DNA from: Exiguobacterium undae DSM 14481
Lineage (GTDB): Bacteria; Bacillota; Bacilli; Exiguobacteriales; Exiguobacteriaceae
Reading direction: 5' to 3'
DNA: 64,000 bases
NCBI RefSeq assembly: GCF_000620805.1
Contig: NZ_KK211187.1
Location: 1,211,957 to 1,275,956, forward strand
Shown here: in pieces, positions 1 to 13,180 of the stretch
How the letters are laid out: the number at the start of each line of letters is the position of its first letter
Position numbering within the stretch: position 1 is the first letter of the stretch
Notes under the pieces: generated by a model
The model's database searches: none
Seen by the model: only the letters and a program-made list of their open reading frames with translations
Told to the model about the DNA's origin: nothing
Position numbers and translations under genes: made by a program

Positions 1-1
1 C

Positions 2-838
2 GGATTAGAGTTAAAGCAAGGGGCTTCGCCGCACAGGACGGTAACCAAAACAGTCGCCAACCTATTTTTCGAACACTCGACACGAACAAAATGTTCATTT
101 GAAATGGCGGAACATCACCTCGGACTGCACGTCCTGCCGTTTGAAACAGCGACGTCCTCCGTCCAAAAAGGCGAAACGTTGCTCGACACCTGTAAGACGC
201 TGGAAGCGATCGGGGTCGACGCACTTATCGTTCGTCACGGCGAGACCGGCTACTACGAACGCTTACAAGAACAGCTCCGGATTCCGATCATCAACGCCGG
301 CGACGGGAGCGGCCAACACCCGTCACAGTCGTTGCTCGACTTGATGACGATGTATGAAGCGTTTGGGGATGTCACCGGGAAAACGATTGTCATCTGCGGA
401 GACCTTAGACACAGCCGTGTCGCGCGATCCAATGCACATGTCTTGCGACGATTGGGGGCAACGGTCATCGGATCAGGTCCCCGTGAATGGTTCGACGACA
501 CGTTAGGCATTGCGTATCAAGAAATCGATGAAGCGTTGACGAGCAGTGACATCATCATGCTGTTGCGTGTGCAACATGAACGTCACTTGGACGACCAGTC
601 GTTTGAGGCGACGGTCTACCATCAACGGTATGGTTTGACGCATGAACGGATGGCACGGATTCGTCCGGAAGCCATCGTCCTTCACCCGGCACCGGTCAAT
701 CGGGGTGTCGAGATTGCCGAAGAACTTGTGGAACATGCTCAATCGCGGATTTTTGACCAGATGACGAACGGTGTTTTTGCACGGATGGCGATTTTAGAAC
801 GGGCTTTTGATGAGCCGACAACAAAGGAGACGATATAA
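2..838 (+). CDS. pyrB: Aspartate carbamoyltransferase, catalytic chain (5' partial)
   Basis: Condenses carbamoyl phosphate with aspartate, the second step of UMP synthesis. The frame is open from base 2, so roughly 25 N-terminal residues lie outside the window; 278 residues are visible against about 300 for the family. The carbamoyl-phosphate loop FFEHSTRT is at visible residues 22-29, with the Ser-Thr-Arg-Thr core intact. Further family motifs are [33 protein letters not shown] and [10 protein letters not shown]. An ATG at 104 falls inside the conserved region and is not the start. The stop is followed one base later by pyrC, whose ribosome binding site (AAAGGAGA, 823-830) lies inside pyrB. 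The pyr promoter, and any PyrR-dependent attenuator, would be upstream of the window. Confidence 0.97.
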   Translation, partial: GLELKQGASPHRTVTKTVANLFFEHSTRTKCSFEMAEHHLGLHVLPFETATSSVQKGETLLDTCKTLEAIGVDALIVRHGETGYYERLQEQLRIPIINAGDGSGQHPSQSLLDLMTMYEAFGDVTGKTIVICGDLRHSRVARSNAHVLRRLGATVIGSGPREWFDDTLGIAYQEIDEALTSSDIIMLLRVQHERHLDDQSFEATVYHQRYGLTHERMARIRPEAIVLHPAPVNRGVEIAEELVEHAQSRIFDQMTNGVFARMAILERAFDEPTTKETI

Positions 839-839
839 G

Positions 840-2111
840 ATGGCAATTCGAATTGATCATGCAACGTGGTATAAAAACGGTGAACGGCAACAATCGAGCA
901 TCCGAATCGAAAACGGACTGTTTACGGAACTGGATGCGACACCGAAGGAAACGGACCATGTGATTGATGCGAACGACTATCTCGTAGCGCCGGGCTTCGT
1001 CGACATTCACGTCCACTTACGTGAACCGGGCGGCGAGCACAAGGAAACGATTGCGACGGGCACAGCGGCTGCGGCTGCAGGCGGCTTTACGACAATCTGT
1101 CCGATGCCCAACACGCGTCCGGTGCCGGACGACCGGGAAACGCTGGACGCACTGTTTAAAAAAATTGAGGAAACGGCCTCTGTCCGTGTTTTCCCTTATG
1201 CGGCGATTTCAAAAAATCAGCTAGGGCAGGAACTCGTCGCGTTTGAACAGTTGACCGATGCCTTTGCTTTTACGGATGACGGAGTCGGTGTCCAAAGCGC
1301 CGCCGTCATGCGCGAAGCGATGACCCGGGCTGCGGCCCTGAATAAAAGCATCGTCGCCCATTGTGAAGATGATTCGCTCAAGGCGGGGTGTGTCCACGAA
1401 GGCACTTACAGCAAACGGGAAGGACTACAAGGCATCCCGTCACTTGCGGAAAGCATTCACATCGCACGGGATGTCTTGATTGCCGAAGCGACCGGCTGCC
1501 ATTATCATGTCTGCCACGTCTCGACAAAAGAATCGGTCCGGGTGATCCGGGATGCGAAACGAGCAGGCATCCGGGTGACGGCGGAAGTCACGCCCCACCA
1601 TTTAGTATTGACGGAAGACGACATCATCGGACGGGATCCAAATTTCAAGATGAACCCGCCACTTCGCAGCGAAGCGGATCGCCAGGCTCTGATCGAAGGC
1701 TTGCTGGACGGGACGATTGATTGTATCGCAACGGATCACGCACCCCATGCGGCAGACGAAAAAGCACTCGGCATTGAACGTGCCCCGTTTGGCATCACCG
1801 GTTTTGAAACGGCATTCGCGTTGCTTTACACCAAGCTGGTCGAACCGGGAATCCTGCCGCTTGCGCGGGTCATCGACTGGTTGTCGGCAGCACCTGCTGA
1901 ATTGTTTGAACTGCCGTATGGACGGATCGAAGTCGGGGCGCCGGCCGATCTTGTTTTGCTGGATCTGCAGACAAGCCGTGCGGTCGAACCGGAGCAGTTC
2001 TTCTCAAAGGGGAAAAACACACCGTTTCGCGGAGAACATCTGACCGGCTATCCGGTCCTGACAATCGTTGGCGGAGAAATCGTATTCAAGGGGGAAATGA
2101 CACATGTCTAA
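840..2111 (+). CDS. pyrC: Dihydroorotase
   Basis: Zinc amidohydrolase that cyclises N-carbamoyl-L-aspartate to dihydroorotate. The protein has 423 residues, normal for the class I bacterial enzyme. Metal-site motifs are visible in order: [11 protein letters not shown] near residue 58, HCEDDS near 177, CHVST near 231 and TDHAPH near 304. The ATG at 840 is chosen because AAAGGAGA sits 9 bases upstream and the protein then begins [14 protein letters not shown]; the longer frame to 807 lies inside pyrB and has no ribosome site. The end overlaps pyrAA by 8 bases, which implies translational coupling. Confidence 0.97.
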   Translation: MAIRIDHATWYKNGERQQSSIRIENGLFTELDATPKETDHVIDANDYLVAPGFVDIHVHLREPGGEHKETIATGTAAAAAGGFTTICPMPNTRPVPDDRETLDALFKKIEETASVRVFPYAAISKNQLGQELVAFEQLTDAFAFTDDGVGVQSAAVMREAMTRAAALNKSIVAHCEDDSLKAGCVHEGTYSKREGLQGIPSLAESIHIARDVLIAEATGCHYHVCHVSTKESVRVIRDAKRAGIRVTAEVTPHHLVLTEDDIIGRDPNFKMNPPLRSEADRQALIEGLLDGTIDCIATDHAPHAADEKALGIERAPFGITGFETAFALLYTKLVEPGILPLARVIDWLSAAPAELFELPYGRIEVGAPADLVLLDLQTSRAVEPEQFFSKGKNTPFRGEHLTGYPVLTIVGGEIVFKGEMTHV

Positions 2112-3192
2112 ACGGACGTTGATTTTAGAGGATGGTTTGGTGTTTGAGGGAGAAGCTTTTGGAGCAGACGAGGTGACGATGGGCGAGGTCGTTTTCCAGA
2201 CCGGAATGACAGGTTATCAAGAAATGTTATCGGATCCTTCCTATTGTGATCAAATGATTGTGTTAACGAATCCGTTAATCGGAAATTACGGGATGAATCG
2301 GGACGACTATGAAACGACACGACCGCTTGCTAAAGCGCTGATTGTCCGTGAAATCTGCCATACGCCGTCGAACTTCCGGTCACAGACCTCGCTTTCCGAC
2401 GCGATGACAGAATTCAACATTCCCGGATTGACCGGCATCGATACGCGGCAGTTGACCCGCCATCTTCGTTCAAAAGGTGTCATGCGAGGTGTACTGGTCG
2501 ATGGGACATACGACTTGCAGGAACAGCTCGATCAGATTCGGCAGCTGCAACTGGCGACTGATCAAGTGAAACGAGCCTCGACGGAACGGGCTTACGTTAT
2601 TCCCGGCGCCGGACCCCGGATCGTCCTCGTGGACTTTGGCGCAAAACTTGGAATCGTCCGGGAGCTCGTCCGCCGTGGATGTGAAGTCGTCGTCGTACCG
2701 TACGACGTGACGGCGAAGGAAGTCCTCCATTATGTACCGGACGGTGTCATGTTGTCGAACGGTCCCGGGAACCCGAAAGACGTCCCGACGGCCATTCCAT
2801 TGATTCAAGAATTGACGGGGCAAGTCGTCATCTTCGGGATTTGTCTCGGTCATCAGTTGATTGCCCTGGCGCATGGCGCAGATACGTTTAAGTTACCGTT
2901 TGGTCACCGGGGTGCGAATCACCCGGTCGAGGAGATCCGAACCGGTCAAGTCAGTATCACGTCACAAAATCATGGATATGCCGTGGAAGAACAATCGCTT
3001 GCCGGATTGAACCTCGCGTTGACGCACCGGGCAATCAACGACGGGACAGTGGAAGGAATTCGTCATACTAAACATCCGGTCTTTTCCGTTCAATATCACC
3101 CGGAGGCTTCGCCGGGACCGACCGATGCCAACGATTTATTTGATCAGTTTTTAACAGAAATCACGAACCAACAGGAGGTCACTCATGCCTAA
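2104..3192 (+). CDS. pyrAA: Carbamoyl-phosphate synthase small (glutaminase) subunit
   Basis: Hydrolyses glutamine and channels ammonia to the large subunit for carbamoyl phosphate synthesis. It has 362 residues: an N-terminal CPSase small-chain domain ([12 protein letters not shown] near the start) and a C-terminal class I glutamine amidotransferase domain. The nucleophile cysteine lies in [15 protein letters not shown] near residue 245, and the His-Glu pair is in [10 protein letters not shown] near residue 330. It overlaps pyrC by 8 bases and pyrAB by 8 bases. Because it sits in the pyr operon it is the pyrimidine-linked enzyme; a separate arginine-linked copy cannot be excluded from this window. 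Confidence 0.97.
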   Translation: MSKRTLILEDGLVFEGEAFGADEVTMGEVVFQTGMTGYQEMLSDPSYCDQMIVLTNPLIGNYGMNRDDYETTRPLAKALIVREICHTPSNFRSQTSLSDAMTEFNIPGLTGIDTRQLTRHLRSKGVMRGVLVDGTYDLQEQLDQIRQLQLATDQVKRASTERAYVIPGAGPRIVLVDFGAKLGIVRELVRRGCEVVVVPYDVTAKEVLHYVPDGVMLSNGPGNPKDVPTAIPLIQELTGQVVIFGICLGHQLIALAHGADTFKLPFGHRGANHPVEEIRTGQVSITSQNHGYAVEEQSLAGLNLALTHRAINDGTVEGIRHTKHPVFSVQYHPEASPGPTDANDLFDQFLTEITNQQEVTHA

Positions 3193-6100
3193 ACGTCAAG
3201 ATATTCAGAAGATACTCGTCATCGGTTCCGGTCCAATCGTGATCGGACAGGCAGCAGAATTTGATTACGCGGGAACACAAGCCTGTCAAGCTTTGAAGGA
3301 AGAAGGGTATGAAGTCGTACTTGTCAACTCGAATCCAGCGACGATCATGACGGATCCGACGGTTGCGGACCGGGTGTACATCGAACCCCTCCAAGCAGAA
3401 TTCGTTGCCCGGATCATCCGAAAAGAACGTCCGGATGCCTTACTTGCTACGCTCGGTGGACAAACGGGTCTGAATCTTGCCGTCGAACTCGACCGTCTTG
3501 GTGTCTTGAAAGAATATGGCGTCGAACTGCTCGGGACAAAATTATCCGCCATTGAGGAAGCGGAAGATCGTGATTTGTTCAGAAAACTGATGTTTAGACT
3601 CGGACATGGTGTGCCGGAAAGTGAAATCGTCCATACGGTGGAAGAAGCAGAACAGTTCTGTGCAAAAATCGGTCTCCCGATTATCATCCGTCCCGCCTAT
3701 ACACTTGGTGGAACAGGCGGAGGCATCGCCGAGACGATGGACGAGTTCATCCGCATCGTCGAAGGAGGACTGAAGGCCAGTCCGGCGACACAAGTCTTGC
3801 TAGAAAAATCGATTGCCGGCATGAAAGAAGTCGAATTCGAAGTCATGCGGGACGCGACGAACCAAGCCATCATCGTCTGTGCGATGGAAAACTTTGATCC
3901 GGTCGGTGTTCACACCGGCGATTCAATCGTCTTTGCACCAACACAAACGTTGTCCGACCGGGACTACCAGATGATGCGCAACGTCTCACTCGATATCATC
4001 CGGGCACTCGGCATCGAAGGGGGATGTAACATCCAGTTTGCGCTGGATCCGTTGAGCTTCACGTATTACGTCATTGAAGTCAACCCGCGGGTCTCCCGTT
4101 CGTCGGCGCTGGCCTCTAAGGCAACCGGTTATCCGATTGCAAAATTAGCCGCAAAAATCGCGGTGGGTTACGCCTTATCTGAATTAAAAAACCCGATTAC
4201 GGAAACAAGCTTCGCCTCTTTTGAGCCGGCACTCGACTATGTCGTCGCGAAGATTCCCCGCTGGCCGTTTGATAAATTCGAATCAGCGGACCGGACACTC
4301 GGTACACAGATGAAGGCGACCGGCGAAGTCATGGCGATGGGACGAACGATGGAAGAAGCGTTGCTCAAGGCAGTTCGTTCTCTGGAAATCGGCCAGTCGG
4401 ATCTCCATATGGCGCGGTTTGGCGGCATGGAGGAAGCGGAATTACACCAGCAAATCGTCAAAGCGACGGACGAGCGGTTATTTGCTTTATATGCGGGCAT
4501 CGAACGCGGTTACTCTGTTGAACAGTTACACGCGTGGACGAACATCGATCGGCTCTTTCTTGAAAAACTGCACCATATTTACCGGATCGAGCAGGACATC
4601 ATCGAAAACGGATTGACCGAGGAACGCCTCCGTCATGCCAAACGCTACGGCTTCAGTGACGTGATGCTCGCACGGCTGACCGGACAGACGGAAAGGGAAA
4701 TCCGCCATGTCCGACAAGATGCCGGACTGCATCCGGTCTATAAGATGGTCGACACATGTGCTGCTGAATTTGCTTCGGACACACCGTATTATTATGGGAC
4801 GTACGAAGTCGGAAATGAAGCGATGCCGACTACCCGGCCGTCGATCCTCGTGTTAGGTTCCGGACCGATTCGGATCGGACAAGGCGTTGAGTTTGATTAT
4901 GCGACCGTCCATTCAATTCAAGCGATTCGTGAAGCGGGTTATGAAGCGATCATCGTCAACAATAATCCGGAGACAGTCTCGACGGACTTCTCGATTTCCG
5001 ACCGCCTGTATTTTGAACCCTTGACGACGGAAGATGTCTTGGAAGTCATCCGGAATGAGCAGCCGATTGGTGTCATCGTTCAGTTCGGGGGACAGACGGC
5101 AATCAATCTGGCGGAATCGCTGGAAGCAGAAGGCGTCAATATCCTTGGAACATCACTGGAAGACTTAGACCGGGCAGAAGACCGGAAACAGTTTGAAGCT
5201 GCTCTGACGCAACTCAACATTCCTCAGCCACCCGGAAAAACAGCCGTTACGGTAGCAGAAGCGACAGAAGCGGCAAACGGGCTGGGTTATCCAGTGCTCG
5301 TCCGACCGTCCTATGTCCTTGGTGGACGTGCGATGGAAATCGTGTACGGACAGCAGGAACTGGAACACTATATGAAACACGCCGTCATCGCCTCGCCGGA
5401 ACGTCCGGTCCTTGTCGATCGGTATTTGACCGGGATGGAGCTGGAAGTAGATGCGATTTGCGACGGGGACGATGTCGTCATACCGGGGATCATGGAACAT
5501 ATCGAACGCGCCGGGGTTCACTCGGGGGACTCGATTGGTGTCTATCCTCCGCAACGGGTGCCGCAAGCGATCAAGGATTTGATCGTCGATTATACGACAC
5601 GGATCGCCAAAGCCTTCCGGATCAAAGGACTGCTCAACATCCAATTCGTGTTCGCAGACGGTGAATTGTATGTCTTGGAAGTGAATCCACGGGCGAGTCG
5701 TACTGTCCCGTTCATCTCAAAGGTTACCGGATTACCGGTTGCCCGACTTGCGACGAACGTCATTTTAGGAGAGACGCTTGCTTCTTATGGATTAACGAGT
5801 GGTGTCTTACCGGAAGAAGCCCTTGTCTCCGTCAAAGTGCCGGTCTTCTCGTTTGCGAAGTTAAAAGAAGTTGATCCGTCGCTCGGACCGGAAATGAAGT
5901 CTACCGGCGAAGTCATCGGAACCGACCGGACACTCGAGAAAGCACTTTACAAAGGACTACTCGCCTCTGGAATGGCGATTCCGGAACACGGTCGCGTCTT
6001 GATGACCGTCGCGGATCAGGACAAACACGAAATGCTGGATCTCGCAAAACGATTCACGGCACTTGGGTTTACACTTCTTGCGACGACGGGCACCGCCGGT

Positions 6101-6393
6101 TTCCTGGCAGAAAACGGGTTGCGTGTTCAAGTCGTCGGAAAAATCGGTTCGGAAAAAGGGTCGATGCTTGATGTCATTGAAAAAGCAGAAGTGGAGTATG
6201 TCATCAATACGATGAGCCGTGACTCCCAAGTCACAAAAGACGGCTTCATCATTCGTCGCGCGGCGGCAGAAAACAATGTCGTTTGTCTGACGTCACTGGA
6301 TACGGCAGAAGCCTTGTTGCGTGTCATCGAAAGTTTATCCTTTGAAGCCAGCGCCATCCAACCGTTCGACTACATGAAAAAGGCGGTGACCCG

Positions 6394-6397
<4 letters not shown>
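3185..6397 (+). CDS. pyrAB: Carbamoyl-phosphate synthase large subunit
   Basis: Makes carbamoyl phosphate from bicarbonate, ammonia and two ATP. The 1070-residue length is standard. Two homologous ATP-grasp halves are visible: the first opens with [21 protein letters not shown] (residues about 10-30), the second with [19 protein letters not shown] near residue 557. [19 protein letters not shown] and [19 protein letters not shown] mark the ends of the ATP-grasp folds. The C-terminal 140 residues match the MGS-like allosteric domain ([18 protein letters not shown]). It overlaps pyrAA by 8 bases and pyrK by 4 (ATGA), so the operon is translationally coupled here. Confidence 0.98.
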
Positions 6398-8720
<2,323 letters not shown>

Positions 8721-8724
<4 letters not shown>

Positions 8725-9362
8725 ATCAACTCGCAAAAGCGCTACTCGATATCGAAGCCGTGACACTTGCACCAAACAGACCCTATACGTGGGCGAGTGG
8801 TCTACGCTCACCGATTTATTGTGACAACCGATTGACGTTGTCGAGTCCCGCCGTCCGGACGTTGATTGCGGATCTGCTCGCAGAACGCATCAAACCGCTT
8901 CAGGTCGATGTGATTGCCGGAACGGCGACAGCGGGAATTCCTCATGCGGCACTGGTCGCAGAACGGCTCGGATTGCCGATGGTGTATGTCCGGGGCAGTG
9001 CGAAAGCACACGGCAAAGGCAATCAAATCGAAGGACGGATTCAAGCAGGACAACGCGTCGTCGTCATTGAGGATTTATTGTCGACCGGCATGTCCTCGAT
9101 TGAAGCGACACAAGCGGTCGAGGCAGCAGGTGCGACGGTCGTGCGGATTCAAGCGATTTTCTCGTATGGAATGACACGATTAATGGAAAACCTAGAAGCG
9201 GCCCGCGTTCAAGCGGATGCCTTACTGACATTTTCCGAATTGCTGGAAACGGCGGTCGCGACCACGTACATTTCCCGCGAAGAACAGGACCATCTGCAGG
9301 ACTGGGCGGTTGATCCGGTCAAGTGGAGTGAGGCGTTCATGGCGGCAACTGAAAAAAATTGA
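8721..9362 (+). CDS. pyrE: Orotate phosphoribosyltransferase
   Basis: Transfers phosphoribose from PRPP to orotate to form OMP. The protein has 213 residues. TWASGLRSPIYCDNR near residue 20 and the PRPP-binding motif VVVIEDLLSTGMSS near residue 115 are diagnostic; YVRGSAKAHGKGNQIEG is the flexible catalytic loop. The ATG at 8721 overlaps the pyrF stop and follows GGGGATCAAAGC; the longer frame back to 8703 lies within pyrF and is not needed. It is the last gene of the operon and is followed by a terminator at 9376. Confidence 0.97.
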
Positions 9363-9375
9363 TGGTATAAGAAAT

Positions 9376-9427
9376 CACTCGTCTGTCGCACGCTGTTTTA
9401 TTGCCAGTGCGTACAACGAGTGTTTTT
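9376..9427 (+). terminator. Intrinsic terminator of the pyr operon
   Basis: Arms CACTCGT (9376-9382) and ACGAGTG (9416-9422) enclose a second stem CGCAC/GTGCG, followed by TTTTT at 9423-9427. It starts 13 bases after the pyrE stop and separates the operon from the GNAT gene. Confidence 0.85.
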
Positions 9428-9537
9428 CTGTCTCGTGGATGATTCTGCTCCAGGCGATTCCGTCAAAAAACGAGAGGAAGGAGTCAGCCGCTTCTTTTTT
9501 TGATACACTAAAAAAGAGAAAAGGAGTTGTTTTTCAG

Positions 9538-10347
9538 ATGTTGACTCATTACCGTGATTACGAAAGTTTTAAGCAGATTGCCGTTCCATTGCTTGAGCAG
9601 CGCTCGGATATTCATCAACTGCCGCTCGGAATCCTGGAGCGAGGAGATGTCCCGATTTTAATGGCCATCGCGCGAGAAGGAGACCGGACGATCGTTGTGC
9701 TTCAAACGATTGAAGAGCAAGCCATCTTGGCGGGAGACGCGTTTACATACAATGGAATCCGGAAATTATCCCGGATTCTGAACTGTCCGGGATACATCGG
9801 AGAGCAGACGATCATTGAACCGTTGCTTGCATCGCACAGTCCTTTTCGAATCAAGATGGACCAGGGGATTTATACGTTGCGAAACGTGATTCCGCCTGCT
9901 GCGCTTGAGTATAGATTCGGTTTGATTGAGCCGTCGTTTACGGAGGATGCGGTTCGGTTCGGCTGGGCATTCATCGAAGAGACGGGGGCCTTGCCCGCGA
10001 CGGAGCGCAGCCGGCTGAAAAATGAACAGACGATTCGAAAACATATCGAGGCGGGGACGTTGTTTGGTCTGTTCGACGGCGGACAGCTGCTTGCGATGGC
10101 TTCGTCGAGTCGGCCAACTGCTTCCGGTGTGACGATTTCATATGTCTTTACCCCTCAAAAATGGCGGAAACAGGGGATTGCGTCTTATTTGGTCGCTTGT
10201 CTGTCGGATCATTTGTTGACCAACTATCCGATGGTCTCGCTGTACACGGATTGGTCGAATCCGACTTCCAATAAGATTTATCAAGCGATCGGGTTTGAAC
10301 TTGTCGGACGTTCGGTTCAAATTACAAAACGTCCAAAATACCAATGA
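9538..10347 (+). CDS. GNAT family N-acetyltransferase
   Basis: Predicted acyl-CoA-dependent N-acetyltransferase of unknown substrate. The 269-residue protein has its GNAT fold in the C-terminal half: SYVFTPQKWRKQGIASYLV near residue 200 carries the acetyl-CoA pyrophosphate loop (Arg/Gln-x-x-Gly-x-Ala), and NKIYQAIGFELVGRSV is the typical final motif. The N-terminal 130 residues are a less conserved accessory region. The ATG at 9538 is chosen because AAGGAG lies at 9521-9526; upstream codons in the same frame (to 9310) run through the pyrE end and its terminator. It stands alone between two terminators, with a possible TACACT -10 box at 9504. Confidence 0.85.
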   Translation: MLTHYRDYESFKQIAVPLLEQRSDIHQLPLGILERGDVPILMAIAREGDRTIVVLQTIEEQAILAGDAFTYNGIRKLSRILNCPGYIGEQTIIEPLLASHSPFRIKMDQGIYTLRNVIPPAALEYRFGLIEPSFTEDAVRFGWAFIEETGALPATERSRLKNEQTIRKHIEAGTLFGLFDGGQLLAMASSSRPTASGVTISYVFTPQKWRKQGIASYLVACLSDHLLTNYPMVSLYTDWSNPTSNKIYQAIGFELVGRSVQITKRPKYQ

Positions 10348-10366
10348 CCCGCTGACTGCATGACAA

Positions 10367-10409
10367 AGCAGACGCCCATCCTTGAACCAAGGAAGGGCAT
10401 CTGCTTTTT
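10367..10409 (+). terminator. Intrinsic terminator between convergent genes
   Basis: Arms AGCAGACGCCCATCCTTG and CAAGGAAGGGCATCTGCT pair almost perfectly around a three-base loop, followed by a T tract to 10409. It lies between the convergent GNAT and oxidoreductase genes and probably serves both, with the better T tract on the plus strand. Confidence 0.85.
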
Positions 10410-10428
10410 GTATATCCAGCATACTCAA

Positions 10429-11400
10429 TCAGAACGTCGCGATGATTTTTCCGCGGACGTGACGTTGCGACAACAATTCAAGGTAGTCGGCAATCTCCGA
10501 TCCGGCAACGACTTTCGTCACGAGGGGATCGAGTTGTTTGCTTGCGACAAGCTGTAACAGTTCCGATGCCATCAGACCTAGATTGCGGATCGCGCGGTCA
10601 TTTTCACTTGCGTAGGCAGCGGCCAGTGCGACTTCGTGGATCGACGGCGACAACGTGAACGGTGTGACGACGGACAGATCGGGACCTCCGGCGATGTAAG
10701 CCAACTGACCGGAAAATGCGAGACGGTCCAAATCATCGGTTGCTTCCTGACGACCGACCGTATTTAAGATCAAGTCGACCCCACGGCCGTTCGTCCAGTC
10801 GCGGATCACCTGCGTAACATCTTCGTTCCGGTAATCAATCGCAAGATCAGCACCTAAACGTTTGACCCAGTCATGATTGTCAGCAGACGCGGTGGTCGCG
10901 ACCTGCAGTCCGAGGCGTTTCGCGAGCTGAATCCCAAAACCACCCACACCGCCGGCACCGGCATGAATCAGGATCGTTTCTTTATCCGTCGTATTCATCT
11001 TTTGGAAAATCGCTTCATAGGCCGTCATTCCGGCACACAGAATGGCAGCTGCGTCCGTGAAACTGACAGCTTCCGGAATTTTAGCCAAAGCCCGGGCGTC
11101 AACGGTGACATACTCTGCGAAGGCCCCGTTTTTTTGTAAGTTCGTATGGATGGCCACACGATCTCCGAGATGAACGTCCGTCACATCCGGTCCAAGTTGT
11201 TCGACGACACCGGTCAAATCAACACCCGGGATATGCGGATAGGTCCAAGCCGGATTTTTTGTCGCTTTATAGTCGACTGGATTCAAGGCGACGGCTTGAA
11301 CACGAATCAAGGCTTCGCCCGTCATCGGTGTAGGCGTATCGATGTCCGTGTAAATCCAGTTTTCGACCGACGTTCCCGTTTCATTGAGCCATGCTTTCAT
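10429..11400 (-). CDS. Zinc-independent quinone oxidoreductase-like MDR protein
   Basis: Medium-chain dehydrogenase/reductase of the NADPH:quinone oxidoreductase type, likely reducing quinones or reactive carbonyls. It has 323 residues. The N-terminal GroES-like domain contains ALNPVDYKATKNP and PHIPGVDLTGVVEQLG, and the Rossmann motif is HAGAGGVGGFGIQLAKRLG near residue 145. The catalytic and structural zinc cysteines of alcohol dehydrogenases are absent, as expected for the zinc-free branch. GGAAGGAG precedes the ATG. It follows the VOC gene by 2 bases on the minus strand, so the two form an operon divergent from an HxlR regulator, a context typical of electrophile or quinone stress genes. 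The substrate is not determined. Confidence 0.88.
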   Translation of the reverse strand: MKAWLNETGTSVENWIYTDIDTPTPMTGEALIRVQAVALNPVDYKATKNPAWTYPHIPGVDLTGVVEQLGPDVTDVHLGDRVAIHTNLQKNGAFAEYVTVDARALAKIPEAVSFTDAAAILCAGMTAYEAIFQKMNTTDKETILIHAGAGGVGGFGIQLAKRLGLQVATTASADNHDWVKRLGADLAIDYRNEDVTQVIRDWTNGRGVDLILNTVGRQEATDDLDRLAFSGQLAYIAGGPDLSVVTPFTLSPSIHEVALAAAYASENDRAIRNLGLMASELLQLVASKQLDPLVTKVVAGSEIADYLELLSQRHVRGKIIATF

Positions 11401-11402
11401 GA

Positions 11403-11894
11403 TTAATATGCTCCTTCCGAATACGTGAGTTCATACGAGTGGGAATAGAGTTCAACGAGATTGCCGAACGGATCTTCACAGTACACCATGCGGTAAGGTT
11501 TTTCGCCCGGATAATATTCACGGATCGGCATCCGTTGTTTGCCGCCGTGCGCGACGATTTTTTCGACCATGCCTTCGATGTCCGGATCTTGGATCGCGTA
11601 ATGGAAAATACCTGTTTTCCAGAATTCAAAGTTGTTTTCCGGTTGTTCATTGTTCGGGAACTCAAATAACTCGATCCCGACCCGGTCACCCGTCGCCATA
11701 TGTGCGATCCGGAATTTCCCCCAGCCTGCTCCGAATACATCCGTGCACATGACGCCGATCGGCGAATCATCCTCTACGACATCAGATGGTTCCATGATGA
11801 TATACCAGCCCATCACCTCTGAGTAAAAAGAAATGGCTTGTTCTAAATTCGGGACGGACAGTCCGATGTGTGAAAAATTACGTGGATAGGTCAT
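11403..11894 (-). CDS. VOC (glyoxalase/bleomycin-resistance) superfamily protein
   Basis: Predicted metal-dependent lyase or dioxygenase of the vicinal-oxygen-chelate fold. The 163 residues hold two beta-alpha-beta-beta-beta modules. Likely metal ligands are the His in FSHIGLSV, the Glu in VGIELFEF, the His in IFHYAIQD and the Glu in GNLVELYSH, the usual H/E/H/E set. AAAGGAG lies just upstream of the ATG. It is the first gene of the minus-strand pair with the oxidoreductase. The exact substrate cannot be inferred. Confidence 0.87.
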   Translation of the reverse strand: MTYPRNFSHIGLSVPNLEQAISFYSEVMGWYIIMEPSDVVEDDSPIGVMCTDVFGAGWGKFRIAHMATGDRVGIELFEFPNNEQPENNFEFWKTGIFHYAIQDPDIEGMVEKIVAHGGKQRMPIREYYPGEKPYRMVYCEDPFGNLVELYSHSYELTYSEGAY

Positions 11895-11964
11895 AACATC
11901 GATCTCCTTTGCATTTTGATTTACGACAACGATAACTTACGATACACTCGACTGCATAGTACGC

Positions 11965-11982
11965 ACTTTGAAGTAACTACTT
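11965..11982. promoter_or_regulatory. Candidate HxlR operator (ACTT/AAGT repeats)
   Basis: ACTTTGAAGT (11965-11974) and AAGTAACTACTT (11971-11982) form two overlapping inverted repeats built from the half-site ACTT. They lie between the divergent VOC gene and the HxlR regulator, just before the regulator's ribosome site, as expected for autoregulation. HxlR-family proteins are known to bind short inverted repeats of similar type; binding here is inference. Confidence 0.45.
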
Positions 11983-12000
11983 GAAGGAGAGACAGAAACA

Positions 12001-12300
12001 ATGACGACAGAACAATTTCCAGTCAATCGGGCGCTCGCCATCATCGGCGGAAAATGGCGTCCACAATTATATTGCACGTTAGAGGACGGTCCGAAACGTT
12101 TTTTAGAGTTACAACGTGCGATTCCGGGTATTTCACGTAAAGTCTTGACCGATCAATTAAAGGAACTTGAACGGCTCGGAATGGTCGAACGGATTGAATT
12201 CGACGAAGCCGTCTTACATGTCGAGTACCGGTTGACAGACGCCGCTTACACGTTACAACCGGCGATGAAAGGTTTATGTGCGTGGGGAGAAGGGAACTAA
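12001..12300 (+). CDS. HxlR-family winged-helix transcriptional regulator
   Basis: Small MarR-like regulator of 99 residues. The conserved HxlR opening [14 protein letters not shown] (residues 14-27), [28 protein letters not shown] (wing-helix DNA-binding helices) and VEYRLTDAA are all present. In redox-sensing members such as YodB a cysteine sits at residue 6; here residue 6 is phenylalanine, and the only cysteines are C25 and C93. A ribosome site GAAGGAGA lies at 11983-11990. It is divergent from the VOC/oxidoreductase pair and is probably their regulator. Confidence 0.92.
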   Translation: MTTEQFPVNRALAIIGGKWRPQLYCTLEDGPKRFLELQRAIPGISRKVLTDQLKELERLGMVERIEFDEAVLHVEYRLTDAAYTLQPAMKGLCAWGEGN

Positions 12301-12340
12301 TCTTTCTGTTGATATCATTAATCTCAGGAGGTTATTTCAC

Positions 12341-13030
12341 ATGAAGTTGACGTATCACGGACAATCTACCGTCACAATCGAAACGAACGGACAACATATC
12401 GTCATTGATCCTTTTTTCAGCGGTAACGATCAAGCGATGACAAAACCGGAAGACGTCAAAGCGGATTTCATTTTGCTGACACACGCGCATGCTGACCATA
12501 TGTTGGATGCGGAAGCGATTGCGAAAGCAACGGGGGCGACGATTGTCGCAACACACGAACTGGCGACCTATCTCAGCTTTAAAGGATTGAACGTCCATCC
12601 GATGAACCTCGGCGGACAGTTTGAATTTCCGTTTGGTAAGGTCAAGATGACGCAAGCTTTCCATTCTTCGAGCATCATCGATGAAGAAAAGCAGACGATC
12701 ACCTATATGGGGATGCCTGCCGGATTTTTATTGACGATTGAAGACAAAGTCATCTATCACGCCGGAGATACGGCACTATTTGGTGATATGGCGCTTTATG
12801 GTGCCCATTATGACATCGATCTCGCCTTCTTGCCGATCGGGGATAATTACACGATGGGACCTGAGGATGCGTTAGTTGCAGCAGACATGCTCCAAGCGAA
12901 AGCGGTCGTTCCGGTCCATTACGATACGTTTGATTTAATCAAACAGGACGCCGAGGCATTTTGTGCGAATCTCGAAGCCCAAGGGCAGACGGGTCATGCG
13001 TTAAAAATTGACGCATTGATCGAACTCTAA
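12341..13030 (+). CDS. UPF0173 metal-dependent hydrolase (YtkL-like)
   Basis: Metallo-beta-lactamase-fold hydrolase of the UPF0173 family; the physiological substrate is unknown. The 229 residues include the metal motif LTHAHADHM near residue 50, [10 protein letters not shown] near 107, YHAGDTALF near 141, [14 protein letters not shown] near 168 and PVHYDTF near 193. The ATG at 12341 follows AGGAGGTTATTTCAC; the longer frame to 12278 overlaps the regulator and is not supported. It may be read with the HxlR gene, 40 bases upstream. Confidence 0.93.
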   Translation: MKLTYHGQSTVTIETNGQHIVIDPFFSGNDQAMTKPEDVKADFILLTHAHADHMLDAEAIAKATGATIVATHELATYLSFKGLNVHPMNLGGQFEFPFGKVKMTQAFHSSSIIDEEKQTITYMGMPAGFLLTIEDKVIYHAGDTALFGDMALYGAHYDIDLAFLPIGDNYTMGPEDALVAADMLQAKAVVPVHYDTFDLIKQDAEAFCANLEAQGQTGHALKIDALIEL

Positions 13031-13072
13031 CATACGGCGAGACCTTCCATGTGAAGGATCTTCGATCATCAA

Positions 13073-13117
13073 AACGGACACTTTTTCTGATCAAGCAGGA
13101 AGAGGTGTTCGTTTTTT
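13073..13117 (+). terminator. Intrinsic terminator after the UPF0173 gene
   Basis: AACGGACAC (13073-13081) pairs with GTGTTCGTT (13105-13113), followed by a T6 tract. A smaller hairpin, CCTTC/GAAGG, lies upstream at 13043-13057. Confidence 0.75.
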
Positions 13118-13180
13118 GCTGTGCTCCATCCTCCGCCCGATGGCAATATGTGAACAATTTCGTATGATAAAGAAGGAATG

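Noticed and set aside
2-100. Histidine in place of proline in the PyrB carbamoyl-phosphate loop (FFEHSTRT)
   Set aside because: That position varies in the family (Pro, Ala or Asn in other enzymes), and the catalytic Ser-Thr-Arg-Thr core is intact.
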